From assembly GCA_002341185.1 (NCBI GenBank), contig DDNP01000014.1, forward strand, positions 1 through 10,608: DNA of 10,608 nt, in the 5' to 3' direction. Position 1 is the stretch's first letter. The number at the start of each line of letters is the position of its first letter. The translations under genes and the position numbers were made by a program. The notes below the pieces were generated by a model. That model saw only the letters and a program-made list of their open reading frames with translations. It searched no databases and had not been told where the DNA came from. Source of the stretch: Candidatus Neomicrothrix sp. UBA2517. Lineage in GTDB: Bacteria; Actinomycetota; Acidimicrobiia; Acidimicrobiales; UBA8592. Positions 1-6,999 of the stretch are shown one piece after another.

Positions 1-2
1 CC

Positions 3-392
<390 letters not shown>

Positions 393-402
393 CACACATA
401 CT

Positions 403-1014
403 ATGAGAAAAAAGTATTCGGCATCTAAAATCACAAATTTACGAGTCGCTGACACTCGATTTCTTCGAAACCTAATATTCTTCTTTCCATTTCTTTTCAT
501 CTACCTAATTTTCGCTACGGCATGCTCAAGTGAGAAAGAAGCAGAAACCGGATTTTCGCCTGCAATTATTCCTGGGGCTCTTGCGAAAACAGGAAGCATC
601 GACACTCTTGTCCTAGAGGGAAAGATCGTGGCTTTTCTTTATGAACTAAGCTCTGAAGACTGTTTCAATGAATACCGTCTTGTTGATGATCGCACTGGAG
701 ATATCTCAGACCTGACGACAATAGTGGATTGCCGTAGGCCACATGATGCAGAAATCTATAACGAGTATGTTCACCCAGCGGGGCCAAATGAGCCATATCC
801 GGGTCGCACAGAGATTGAACGATGGTCTTCAATCAAATGTTTTGAGGGTTTCAACAGTTTTGTTGGCTCTGATTACGTGCTTTCTGCCCTAGAAATAGGA
901 ACAATTCCCCCGCAGCGAGAGGACTGGGAAATAGGGCTTTATAGAACAACTGCATGTTATGTTTACGCTCCAGAGAGTCAACTATCAGGATCAATGAGAG
1001 GAAGTGGAATTTAA
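403..1014 (+). CDS. Septum-formation-domain lipoprotein
   Basis: Predicted 203-aa exported lipoprotein. The ATG at 403 is chosen over an upstream in-frame TTG at 367, which lies inside the previous gene and would add 12 residues before the signal peptide. Residues 1-40 are a basic n-region followed by a hydrophobic stretch ending in FATA, with C41 as likely lipidation site (lipobox A-T-A-C, slightly off consensus at -3). The mature part matches the septum-formation family (Pfam Septum_form style): DCFN near 86-89, VDC-RRPHDAE at 108-116, PYPG at 131-134, a Cys at 146 in a KCFEGF segment, FVG, a W-E-x-G segment, C185, then LSGSMRG at the end. Four mature cysteines (87, 110, 146, 185) could form two disulfides. 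The family is widespread in Actinobacteria; its biochemical role is poorly defined despite the name. It lies 10 bp after the partial membrane gene and runs into the next small membrane gene, suggesting one operon. No clear Shine-Dalgarno precedes 403. Confidence 0.8.
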   Translation: MRKKYSASKITNLRVADTRFLRNLIFFFPFLFIYLIFATACSSEKEAETGFSPAIIPGALAKTGSIDTLVLEGKIVAFLYELSSEDCFNEYRLVDDRTGDISDLTTIVDCRRPHDAEIYNEYVHPAGPNEPYPGRTEIERWSSIKCFEGFNSFVGSDYVLSALEIGTIPPQREDWEIGLYRTTACYVYAPESQLSGSMRGSGI

Positions 1015-1015
1015 C

Positions 1016-1312
1016 ATGAAGGACTATTTCAGTACCGTCAATTCAACTAATAGTGATTTAAAAGAACGAAGACATAAGGTTGCGAAATTTGTGAAGTTGG
1101 GAAAGAGAGTAGGGTACACTCTATGGCTGGTCGCAATTATTCTTTTTTTTAGTCTTTTCTTTACCGATTTTGATGGACCTTTGGTTGGAATACTTCTTGT
1201 CTGCCTTATTGCTGGTTGCATAATACTGTTGCCCTCAATTGTGTTGTCTTACGCAGTAAGAGCAGCAGAACGTGAAGAGCGAGAACAATCGTTAAATTCT
1301 CTCAAGAAGTAG
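1016..1312 (+). CDS. Small two-helix membrane protein of unknown function
   Basis: A 98-aa protein. The ATG at 1016 is preferred over an in-frame GTG at 1004: AGAGGAAG sits at 998-1005, just upstream of this ATG, whereas the GTG would overlap that purine-rich site. The ATG lies 1 bp past the preceding TAA stop (1012-1014), typical of translationally coupled genes. Sequence order: polar N-terminus, a basic segment (KERRHKVAKFVKLGKR, residues 16-31), hydrophobic helix about 34-51, short acidic turn (DFDGP), second hydrophobic helix about 56-80, then a charged tail (RAAEREERE). By the positive-inside rule both ends should be cytoplasmic. Similar short proteins with the AAERE tail are common in actinobacterial genomes as conserved hypotheticals (from memory). 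No function can be assigned; its position suggests it belongs to the same envelope operon as the lipoprotein. Confidence 0.75.
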   Translation: MKDYFSTVNSTNSDLKERRHKVAKFVKLGKRVGYTLWLVAIILFFSLFFTDFDGPLVGILLVCLIAGCIILLPSIVLSYAVRAAEREEREQSLNSLKK

Positions 1313-1332
1313 AATAAAGATTAGCTACGTTT

Positions 1333-1824
1333 TTATTTTGGTGAAATATCTATGGGCTTAGATGGTATGTCACCATCAATTATCCTTGGCAGAAATTCCA
1401 GCAATCTCTCGGGTAAAGTCTTAACTTTCGCATCTACCAATTCATCAATAGACCACCATCGTGCATCTTCAAAAGCTGCCGCCTCTAACGCTTCTAGACC
1501 CTGTGGATTCCACTCTGAAGAGTTCGGGGTGCGTGCTAAATGTATTCGCTCATCAGATTTAAAGTGGTACATCGCAAAATCGAATTCAACGTATTGAGTC
1601 CAAATACAAGGGCCCATTACAACATCGCTAAATCCACATTCTTCGTATAATTCTCGAGCTGCCGTTCTTTGGCTTGTTTCTCCCGGTTCGATACCGCCCC
1701 CAGGGATTTCCCACCAGTCACCTTTCTCAGGCCGCATCGGGTCTGAGCCATTCATCAAGAAAATTTTTTGCTCAGCATCGAGAAGGACAACTCGGGCAGC
1801 TGGTCTTCTTAAACTCCAAACCAT
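1333..1824 (-). CDS. Nudix hydrolase
   Basis: A 163-aa single-domain protein with a complete Nudix box (G-x5-E-x7-R-E-U-x-E-E-x-G-U) at about residues 43-65: GGIEPGE, then REL, then EECGF, so the metal-binding glutamates are intact. Enzymes of this fold hydrolyse nucleoside diphosphates linked to another group, using Mg2+ or Mn2+; the substrate cannot be read from the box. I do not see the extra motif of CoA-pyrophosphatase Nudix enzymes. The N-terminus (SLRRPAARVVLLDAEQKIFLM) is the usual first strand with little extra sequence. Its ATG shares one base with the TAA stop of the acyl-CoA dehydrogenase (TAATG on the minus strand), so the two are almost certainly cotranscribed and translationally coupled. 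Its stop lies 20 bp from the stop of the convergent small membrane gene. Family sure; substrate unknown. Confidence 0.92.
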   Translation of the reverse strand: MVWSLRRPAARVVLLDAEQKIFLMNGSDPMRPEKGDWWEIPGGGIEPGETSQRTAARELYEECGFSDVVMGPCIWTQYVEFDFAMYHFKSDERIHLARTPNSSEWNPQGLEALEAAAFEDARWWSIDELVDAKVKTLPERLLEFLPRIIDGDIPSKPIDISPK

Positions 1825-3077
1825 TAGTTTTTAGGCAAATCAACAAAGGGGGTCTCTTTGGAGTGCCCTGGTTCTTTGGGTAAACCGAGTACCCGCTCAC
1901 CAATAATATTCCGTTGAACTTGATCAGTCCCCCCATAGATTGACGGAGCAGGTGAAAATACTGTCACTTCGTGAACCCAGCTACCATGATTAATTTCTGA
2001 AGATGCCAGCATCCCGTCAGCGCCTATCACCATATTCCCTACTTCACGAAACTGTCGATATAACTCACTTACCATTAGCTTCCCTATGTTTCCTTCAGCG
2101 CCTGTTCGGTCGGAGCTAGCTTTTGCGCGGATCATATTCAAACGGTTGACTTCAACGAGCGTGTGTAACTTCATTAGTTCATCTCTGACTGTTGGGTCGT
2201 TATCTTTTCCGAGTTTCTGCGCAAGTTCCATTAATCTTTCAAATAGCCGTGGTCCGATAGCAGGAGTTCCACCCCCTCGTCCTTGAGCAATTGAGGAGAT
2301 TACGTCTCCAACTTTAAGTCTCAGTTGACCTGCAATAGATCCAGGAATTGCAGTAGGCACGGGTATGGTCCCGCTTCCAAGATGAGATCTTTCAAACATT
2401 AATGTTGCGTTTGCGACACGCCACCCATTAGATTTTCCACCAATCAATGCCTTATCATTAACTTTTCCATCTGTAATGAAAACTTCGTTAAACAGAGCTC
2501 TTCCAGTCATCTCCGTGAGCGGTCTGACGTCTACTCCCTGTTGCTTCATGTTAAACGCAAAGTAAGAAATTCCTTGGTGCTTAGGCAAATCTGGATCAGT
2601 TCGGGCTATGAGCATCCCCATGTCTGCAACTTTGCCCCCTGAGGTCCATACCTTCTGACCATTAATTCTCCACTCATCTCCATCTTTTTCAGCTTTACAT
2701 TGTAAACCCGCTAGGTCCGATCCTGCCCCAGGCTCTGAAAAGAGCTGGCACCATGCGTGCTGTCCATTGAGGATTTTTGGGAGATACTCTTCTATTTGCT
2801 CGTTTGTTCCATGCGCTGCAATAGTGGGCGCTGCTAGCATCATTCCAAGGCCTGTCGGCGGTCCAAGCACACCTTTGTCTGCCATAACGCTAAGAGCCAC
2901 ATGATTCAGAGCCCTACTCCACCCTCTTCCTCCAGCTACCTCTGGAAGCATGGTGTGAGAAAGTCGAGCATCAGCCATCAGTTGCCACCATTGGGCAACG
3001 GTAAGGTCAGGGTCCCAGTTCTTTTCTATCCAGTCAGCAACTTCGTTCTTCACATCAGATTCGACTATTTGACTCAT
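1824..3077 (-). CDS. Acyl-CoA dehydrogenase (FadE-like)
   Basis: A 417-aa flavoprotein oxidising an acyl-CoA to the 2-enoyl-CoA. Seen: FAD/substrate motif CQLFSEPGAGSDLAG at about 110-124, INGQKVWTSGG at 138-148, and a C-terminal IYGGTDQVQRNIIGERVLGLP (380-400) of the FAD-binding helix. Medium-chain enzymes carry the catalytic Glu as Y-E-G-T here; this protein has Y-G-G-T (381-384), so that base is missing. A Glu at 229 in LMFERS lies where isovaleryl- and long-chain-type enzymes place their base, so the enzyme is probably still active (family knowledge plus inference). The stretch after it, about 231-275, is Gly/Pro/Ile-rich and looks like an expanded loop. The ATG has AGGGG a few bases upstream. 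Substrate is unknown; actinobacterial relatives act on acyl or steroid side-chain CoA esters, some as two-subunit complexes, but no partner subunit is in the window. Overlaps the Nudix gene by one base. Confidence 0.93.
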   Translation of the reverse strand: MSQIVESDVKNEVADWIEKNWDPDLTVAQWWQLMADARLSHTMLPEVAGGRGWSRALNHVALSVMADKGVLGPPTGLGMMLAAPTIAAHGTNEQIEEYLPKILNGQHAWCQLFSEPGAGSDLAGLQCKAEKDGDEWRINGQKVWTSGGKVADMGMLIARTDPDLPKHQGISYFAFNMKQQGVDVRPLTEMTGRALFNEVFITDGKVNDKALIGGKSNGWRVANATLMFERSHLGSGTIPVPTAIPGSIAGQLRLKVGDVISSIAQGRGGGTPAIGPRLFERLMELAQKLGKDNDPTVRDELMKLHTLVEVNRLNMIRAKASSDRTGAEGNIGKLMVSELYRQFREVGNMVIGADGMLASSEINHGSWVHEVTVFSPAPSIYGGTDQVQRNIIGERVLGLPKEPGHSKETPFVDLPKN

Positions 3078-3134
3078 TAATCCCCTAACTTCACTCTACT
3101 AAGCACAAATCTAGCTCATCTTATTAATTAATCA

Positions 3135-3938
3135 CTATTTGAAGTCCCCTTTGGAACTTTTTCTGCGCTCGGGGATGATACTGACGTTTTCTCCATTTTT
3201 GTGTATGGACACATTCGCTCCATAGATGTCTTTGAGCGATTCTTCGGTCAATATTTCATGAGGGGGTCCCGATTTGCTGACTGTTCCATTAACGAGCAGT
3301 GCCATTGACGTCCCATACTGAGAAGCCAATGTAAGGTCATGGAAAGCACCGATAACTGTTATGCCCAAACGCTTTCGCTGCAGGTCAACGAGCTCAAGTA
3401 CGTCCTGCTGATGCCCCATGTCTAGAGCGGTTGTCGGCTCATCAAGTAATAATAATTTTGGTTGTTGCACCAATGCTCGCGCAATAATAACTCTTTGGCG
3501 TTCGCCTCCGGACATTTCCGTCACAAACCTATCTGACATATCTTCTAGATCTAATTCGGCCATTACTCCTTCGGCTAGATGAACATCTTCTCCTGTTGGC
3601 TGAAAACCTCTGCCCAGGTATGGGGTTCTTCCTAAAAGCACATAGTCAATGACTCGAACTCTGGGCGGAACAATAGGGATCTGTGGCACGATGGAAACTG
3701 TTTGAGCTCGAAACTTGGCATTAAGCTGCATGACATCTTTGCCTTGGAAAAGGACAGTCCCCTTAGCTGGGATAATACCGGCGATTGCTCGGAGAAGGCT
3801 TGACTTGCCTGAACCGTTAGGACCGATTATCGATAGCCAGCCACCAGACTCTATGGCTAGTGAAACATCGTTGACTACTTCTCTGCCCCCGAGATTTACA
3901 CCTAAGCCTTCGACATTGAGTGAATCAGATGATTCCAT
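3135..3938 (-). CDS. btuD: Cobalamin-type ABC importer ATPase (BtuD/FecE family)
   Basis: Cytoplasmic ATPase of the importer, 267 aa from the ATG at 3938. That start is chosen because GGAGGT lies 3 bases before it; an upstream in-frame start at 3980 would add 14 hydrophobic residues not expected in this family and lie deeper in the permease gene. Motifs: Walker A GPNGSGKS 39-46, Q-loop Q86 (VPQ), signature MSGGERQ 142-148, Walker B LLLLDEP 162-168, D-loop ALD 171-173, switch His H200 (AFHDL). The LLGRTPYLG segment near 101-109 and Q-loop-proximal region match the FecE/HmuV/BtuD group of B12, haem and siderophore importers. The coding region overlaps the permease by 14 bp. The ligand is assigned from the cobalamin riboswitch upstream of the binding-protein gene; from protein sequence alone, Fe-siderophore or haem would also be possible. 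Confidence 0.93.
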   Translation of the reverse strand: MESSDSLNVEGLGVNLGGREVVNDVSLAIESGGWLSIIGPNGSGKSSLLRAIAGIIPAKGTVLFQGKDVMQLNAKFRAQTVSIVPQIPIVPPRVRVIDYVLLGRTPYLGRGFQPTGEDVHLAEGVMAELDLEDMSDRFVTEMSGGERQRVIIARALVQQPKLLLLDEPTTALDMGHQQDVLELVDLQRKRLGITVIGAFHDLTLASQYGTSMALLVNGTVSKSGPPHEILTEESLKDIYGANVSIHKNGENVSIIPERRKSSKGDFK

Positions 3939-4989
3939 CTGACCTCCGTCGAAGAACAAATAGAAAGAACGGAGCGCCAAAAAAAGCCGTTACTACACCA
4001 ATAGGTAATTCTGCAGGTGACTGAAGTGTTCTCGCAAGAAGATCGGTGAGTATCAAAAAAGATGCTCCTATGAAAAACGATAACGGAACCACAAGTCGGT
4101 TTGATGCCCCCACTACTAATCTGACTGCATGTGGAACAATAATTCCAACAAATGCTATCAGTCCGCTAACCGCAACAGCAGAAGCAGCTGCCAAAGAAGC
4201 AGCCCCGATAACAATCCACCGGACGCGCCGAGGTTGAATCCCTAACGAAAGCGCTTCTTCTTCTCCAACAGCAAGGACATCTAATGCCCCCCTCATTGAG
4301 AACATAACTGCAAGCGAAATCGTGGCATAAGGAAGAATCATTATTACTTCGTCCCAACCACTGGTACTAAGCCGTCCAAGTATCCAACTATAAACCTGGC
4401 GAAGCGTTGATGATTCTCGCTGCTGGATATAGGTCTGAATAGCGGTAAACAAAGACGCAACCGCTACTCCAGCAAGTAACAAACTCGCTGTGCTAGTGGA
4501 CCTTCCCACAGCACCCCCAACGACAAGAGTTATGCCAACTGCTATTGCAGAGCCTATAAAAGCAGCTATTGGAAGCGCATCAAACATGCCTTCACCGTTC
4601 GTCGCCCCAGTAACGATAGCTATCGTAGCTCCTAGGCCCGCTCCGGCCGCAACGCCAAGTAAATAAGGGTCGGCTAGTGGATTTCTAAAGACACCTTGGT
4701 AAGAAGCTCCTGCAACTGCAAGCAGTCCGCCAACTATTAGCCCAAGAATAATTCTTGGAAAACGAACATCCCACACAATTGCTGCTTGTATTGAAGATAG
4801 TCCTGAGTCAATTGAAACACCTGGGATTCTATTAAGAATCTCAAGGAATATCCGGTCTCCTCTAATCGATACAGGCCCAAATAGAAGGCTGAGCAGAATC
4901 GAAGACAGGAGAATAAGGGAAGCTCCCACGACTAACTTATAAGTTAGTCCTGCAGGAGTTCCCTGCTTCTTCTGGTTTTTGTTACCCAA
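3925..4989 (-). CDS. btuC: Cobalamin-type ABC importer permease (BtuC/FecCD family)
   Basis: A 354-aa membrane subunit that forms the translocation channel, expected to work as a dimer with two copies of the ATPase. About ten hydrophobic helices are visible. Family landmarks: WDVRFPRIILGLIVGGLLAVAG and FRNPLADPYLLGVAAGAGLGA in the first third, GEEEALSLGI (the ATPase-contacting loop) followed by SGLIAFVGIIVPHAVRL, then LTDLLAR and ELPIGVVTAFFGAPFFLFVLRR at the end. The start is a TTG inside the end of the binding-protein gene (8-bp overlap); the next in-frame candidate, a GTG about 21 codons later, would cut into the first helix. A weak GGA precedes the TTG, so translation probably depends on coupling to btuF. 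The C-terminus is short and basic. Confidence 0.92.
   Translation of the reverse strand: MGNKNQKKQGTPAGLTYKLVVGASLILLSSILLSLLFGPVSIRGDRIFLEILNRIPGVSIDSGLSSIQAAIVWDVRFPRIILGLIVGGLLAVAGASYQGVFRNPLADPYLLGVAAGAGLGATIAIVTGATNGEGMFDALPIAAFIGSAIAVGITLVVGGAVGRSTSTASLLLAGVAVASLFTAIQTYIQQRESSTLRQVYSWILGRLSTSGWDEVIMILPYATISLAVMFSMRGALDVLAVGEEEALSLGIQPRRVRWIVIGAASLAAASAVAVSGLIAFVGIIVPHAVRLVVGASNRLVVPLSFFIGASFLILTDLLARTLQSPAELPIGVVTAFFGAPFFLFVLRRRSDGII
3942..3947 (-). promoter_or_regulatory. Shine-Dalgarno GGAGGT that fixes the btuD start
   Basis: On the minus strand GGAGGT is followed by CAG and then the ATG at 3938. It is the strongest ribosome-binding site in the window and lies inside the 3' end of the permease gene, which supports the shorter ATPase. 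Confidence 0.8.
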
Positions 4990-5998
4990 CAGGTTCCAGA
5001 GCAGTTACTTGCTCCATGGCGGTAGCAATAGATTCAAAGAAATCAACGACCCTTGGCCCCCACCTCGAGGCGATGTCATCATCTAGTTCAATAACTTTCT
5101 CTTCCGCTACCGCTGAAAGAACACCCCAACCATTTCGTTCAGAAACTGTTTCTATGCCTTGTGCGCAACACTTTGTATCAGCTAGGAAAATAAGGTCAGG
5201 ATCTTGTGAAAGTATGTACTCTTCTGAAAGCTGAGGATACCCAGAGCCCGCTCCCTCAGCTTCGTCTGCAATATTAGTTAGTCCAAGCATTGCGTAAACT
5301 TGACCGATAAAAGTTGAAGATGTCACTGAATAATAGGTTGGGTCTAATTCATGGTAGAACGTCACAGACGAACCATCGGATACATTTATGCCAGTCACAA
5401 GCTGATCAATCCTTAGTTGCATTTCCTGGATCGTGCTCTTAGCTCCAGCGCTTTCTCCTGTCGCCAACCCGAGTTGATCTATCTGCTGATACGTATCATC
5501 AAGACTGGAGGCAGCATATTGAGTTAAAGAAGGAATAGCTACGTTCGCTAAACCTTGCTCAATGTCTTCAGGAAGATACTGGTGGACAACCAAATCTGGT
5601 TCCAGAGCGAGAATGGCTTCTAGATTAGGAGTAAATCCAGAGATGTCTGTTGTCGGAGCTTCAGGAGGATAATTTGACTGATCATCAACAGCTATGACCT
5701 GTTCCCCGGCCCCAATAGCAAACAAGATTTCTGTAGCAGTAGGCGATAAGGACAATATTCTCGTTGGCTGATCTTCTAATACAAGCTCTCCGGTAGGAGT
5801 CTGAAGTGTGACAGGAAACGCTTCAGTTGCTTGATCTGAAAGCTGATCTTGTGGTAACTGCTCAGACTGACCATCAGAATCAGTAGATGATGCATCCCCT
5901 GTTGCTGTGACTTGTGACGGCGAGCTAGAACAACCACCTAACAAAATAATTACTACAAACATTGCTAGAAGCAAAGACTGCCATTTAAATAATTTCAT
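4982..5998 (-). CDS. btuF: Cobalamin-type ABC importer substrate-binding lipoprotein
   Basis: A 338-aa exported lipoprotein that captures the ligand outside the membrane. Residues 1-22 are a signal peptide (MKLFKWQ, hydrophobic core, LLGG) with lipobox Cys C23. Residues 24-60 are a low-complexity Ser/Asp/Gln linker. The binding fold starts at about 79 with RILSLSPTATEILFAIG, then YPPEA at 110-114 and NLEAILALEPDLVV, all typical of the helical-backbone (BtuF/FecB) binding proteins; the YPPEA and TEILFAIG pattern is the B12-like branch. A vicinal Cys pair C277-C278 lies in FLADTKCCAQG, and DDDIASRWGPR (306-316) near the end looks strongly constrained. ATG at 5998 has GAGGGG 6 bases upstream, and that site lies inside a hairpin at the end of the cobalamin riboswitch leader. 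First gene of the btuF-btuC-btuD operon. Confidence 0.92.
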   Translation of the reverse strand: MKLFKWQSLLLAMFVVIILLGGCSSSPSQVTATGDASSTDSDGQSEQLPQDQLSDQATEAFPVTLQTPTGELVLEDQPTRILSLSPTATEILFAIGAGEQVIAVDDQSNYPPEAPTTDISGFTPNLEAILALEPDLVVHQYLPEDIEQGLANVAIPSLTQYAASSLDDTYQQIDQLGLATGESAGAKSTIQEMQLRIDQLVTGINVSDGSSVTFYHELDPTYYSVTSSTFIGQVYAMLGLTNIADEAEGAGSGYPQLSEEYILSQDPDLIFLADTKCCAQGIETVSERNGWGVLSAVAEEKVIELDDDIASRWGPRVVDFFESIATAMEQVTALEPVG

Positions 5999-6002
5999 TG
6001 AA

Positions 6003-6019
6003 TACCCCTCTCTCGGGTA
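6003..6019 (-). promoter_or_regulatory. Hairpin sequestering the btuF ribosome-binding site (riboswitch expression platform)
   Basis: On the minus strand TACCC (6019-6015), loop GAGAGAG, GGGTA (6007-6003) forms a 5-bp stem. The GAGGGG Shine-Dalgarno (6010-6005) lies in the loop and 3' arm, so pairing would hide it. No run of T follows, so control is likelier at translation initiation than at transcription termination. This is inferred from sequence only. Confidence 0.5.
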
Positions 6020-6021
6020 AT

Positions 6022-6172
6022 TAAACAGACGTTGGCTGGGTATCCAGTTACGAACCCGTCCTTACCTCGAGAATGTTCGTTGCGTAACGGACTCGACCGG
6101 ACTCGTATGCATAATACATCTTTACCGTTGCGGGACAGTACTGGAATTTACCAGACTTCGGAATCGTTACAA
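6022..6172 (-). ncRNA. Cobalamin (adenosylcobalamin-type) riboswitch
   Basis: Leader of btuFCD. On the minus strand the hallmark CTGTCCCGCAACGGTAAA lies at 6138-6121, matching the highly conserved CUGU-CCCGCAAC-GGUA core of the B12 element. It is preceded by GGTAAATTCCAG (the GGUGAAAAUCC-like segment) and followed by GAGTCCGGTCGAGTCCG (the box equivalent to GCCAGGAGACC). A closing stem is visible: GTAACG (6170-6165) pairs perfectly with CGTTAC (6089-6084). Downstream a hairpin at 6060-6028 (outer GACG/CGTC, inner CTGG/CCAG) carries loop ATAC, which is complementary to GTAT in the segment 6120-6104, a candidate for the loop-loop contact of this class. Known behaviour of the class: B12 binding represses expression. 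This fits the importer genes behind it and is the main reason to call the substrate cobalamin. Confidence 0.9.
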
Positions 6173-6189
6173 TTTATTAAATTTTCCTT

Positions 6190-6207
6190 TGTGATTGTAA
6201 CATCACA
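6190..6207. promoter_or_regulatory. Perfect inverted repeat TGTGAT-N6-ATCACA upstream of the btu riboswitch
   Basis: Arms of 6 bp with a 6-bp centre, located between the stop of the amino-acid ABC ATPase gene and the riboswitch. It could be an operator: on the minus strand its centre overlaps a possible -35 (TTACAA), with a possible -10 (ATAAAT) 17 bp further on, just before the riboswitch. It resembles a CRP/GlxR site, but the TGTGA and TCACA half sites are 8 rather than 6 bp apart. No T-run follows on either strand, so a terminator is unlikely. Confidence 0.35.
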
Positions 6208-6240
6208 CATGGCTTGTTGCTTCTTTCAGAACAATACGGA

Positions 6241-6999
6241 TCAAAGTATTTGACTGAGAAATAACTTTGTCCGGTCTTCGGTCGGGTCGGTGAAGAAAGG
6301 TTCTGGCTTACCTACTTCTACTATTTCCCCCGATTCCATAAAAATTATGCTGTCAGCGACCTCTCTGGCAAACCCCATTTCGTGAGTCACAACCATCATT
6401 GTCATTCCCCCGAGAGCTAGGTCTTTCATCACATCAAGAACTTCTTTGATCATTTCAGGGTCAAGAGAAGACGTTGGTTCATCGAATAACATAATCGTTG
6501 GTTCCATCGCTAGGGAGCGTGCAATAGCAACTCGTTGTTGCTGACCGCCTGAGAGTTGGTTCGGGAATTTAACAGCTTGTTCAGGTATCCCTACCATTTC
6601 TAATAATTCTTCTGCTTTATTTTCAGCATCAGCTTTTGATATTTTTTTAACCCATTTAGGGGCCAAAGTAATGTTATCTAGAACTGAGAGGTGAGGGAAA
6701 AGATTGAATTGCTGAAAGACCATCCCCACTTCTGATCGAATTTTTTCTATGTTGCGTAAATCATTTGTTAGTTCAACTCCATCAACGATAATCGTCCCTC
6801 TTTGGTGAGCTTCAAGTCTATTTATACATCTGATCCACGTTGATTTACCGGACCCTGAAGGACCTAAAACAACTACCACCTCTTGTTCAGCGATCGTAGC
6901 TGTTACTCCCTTTAGAGCTTGAAAGTCGCCGAACCATTTATCAACATTTTCACAAACGATCATATCCGATCGGGCCTCTTGATTTGTGTCTAAACTCAT
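6241..6999 (-). CDS. Polar amino acid ABC transporter ATPase (GlnQ family), without adjacent permease or binding protein
   Basis: A 252-aa cytoplasmic ATPase. Motifs: Walker A GPSGSGKST 46-54, Q-loop Q96 in VGMVFQQFNLFPHLSVLDN (the FNLFPH wording is diagnostic of the polar amino-acid group), signature LSGGQQQ 149-155, Walker B IMLFDEP 169-175, D-loop SSLD 177-180, switch His H206 in VTHEMGFAREVAD. All catalytic elements are intact and the length is normal for GlnQ/HisP/AapP proteins. The ATG has AAAGGG about 5 bases upstream. The gene stands alone: upstream lies divergent serB, downstream the riboswitch leader of btuFCD. Its permease and binding protein must be encoded elsewhere, or it serves several importers. 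Substrate cannot be told from the ATPase. Confidence 0.93.
   Translation of the reverse strand: MSLDTNQEARSDMIVCENVDKWFGDFQALKGVTATIAEQEVVVVLGPSGSGKSTWIRCINRLEAHQRGTIIVDGVELTNDLRNIEKIRSEVGMVFQQFNLFPHLSVLDNITLAPKWVKKISKADAENKAEELLEMVGIPEQAVKFPNQLSGGQQQRVAIARSLAMEPTIMLFDEPTSSLDPEMIKEVLDVMKDLALGGMTMMVVTHEMGFAREVADSIIFMESGEIVEVGKPEPFFTDPTEDRTKLFLSQIL

Noticed and set aside
1313..1332. Bidirectional terminator between the convergent membrane-protein and Nudix genes
   Set aside because: There is a short T-run but no stable hairpin in the 20 bp; termination may occur inside the neighbouring genes.
3939..3980. Longer btuD reading frame starting at 3980
   Set aside because: It would add 14 residues (mostly hydrophobic) absent from the family and lie deep inside the permease gene; the ATG at 3938 has a strong GGAGGT site.
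4046..4357. Short open frames on both strands inside the permease gene
   Set aside because: They overlap a well-supported FecCD/BtuC coding region and show shadow-frame composition without their own start signals.
6190..6207. CRP/GlxR binding site
   Set aside because: The TGTGA and TCACA halves are separated by 8 bp rather than the standard 6, so the site is listed only as an unassigned palindrome.
6032..6253. Open frame on the plus strand opposite the btuF leader
   Set aside because: It runs antisense through the riboswitch and into the end of the amino-acid ABC gene, and its translation shows no domain or membrane pattern.
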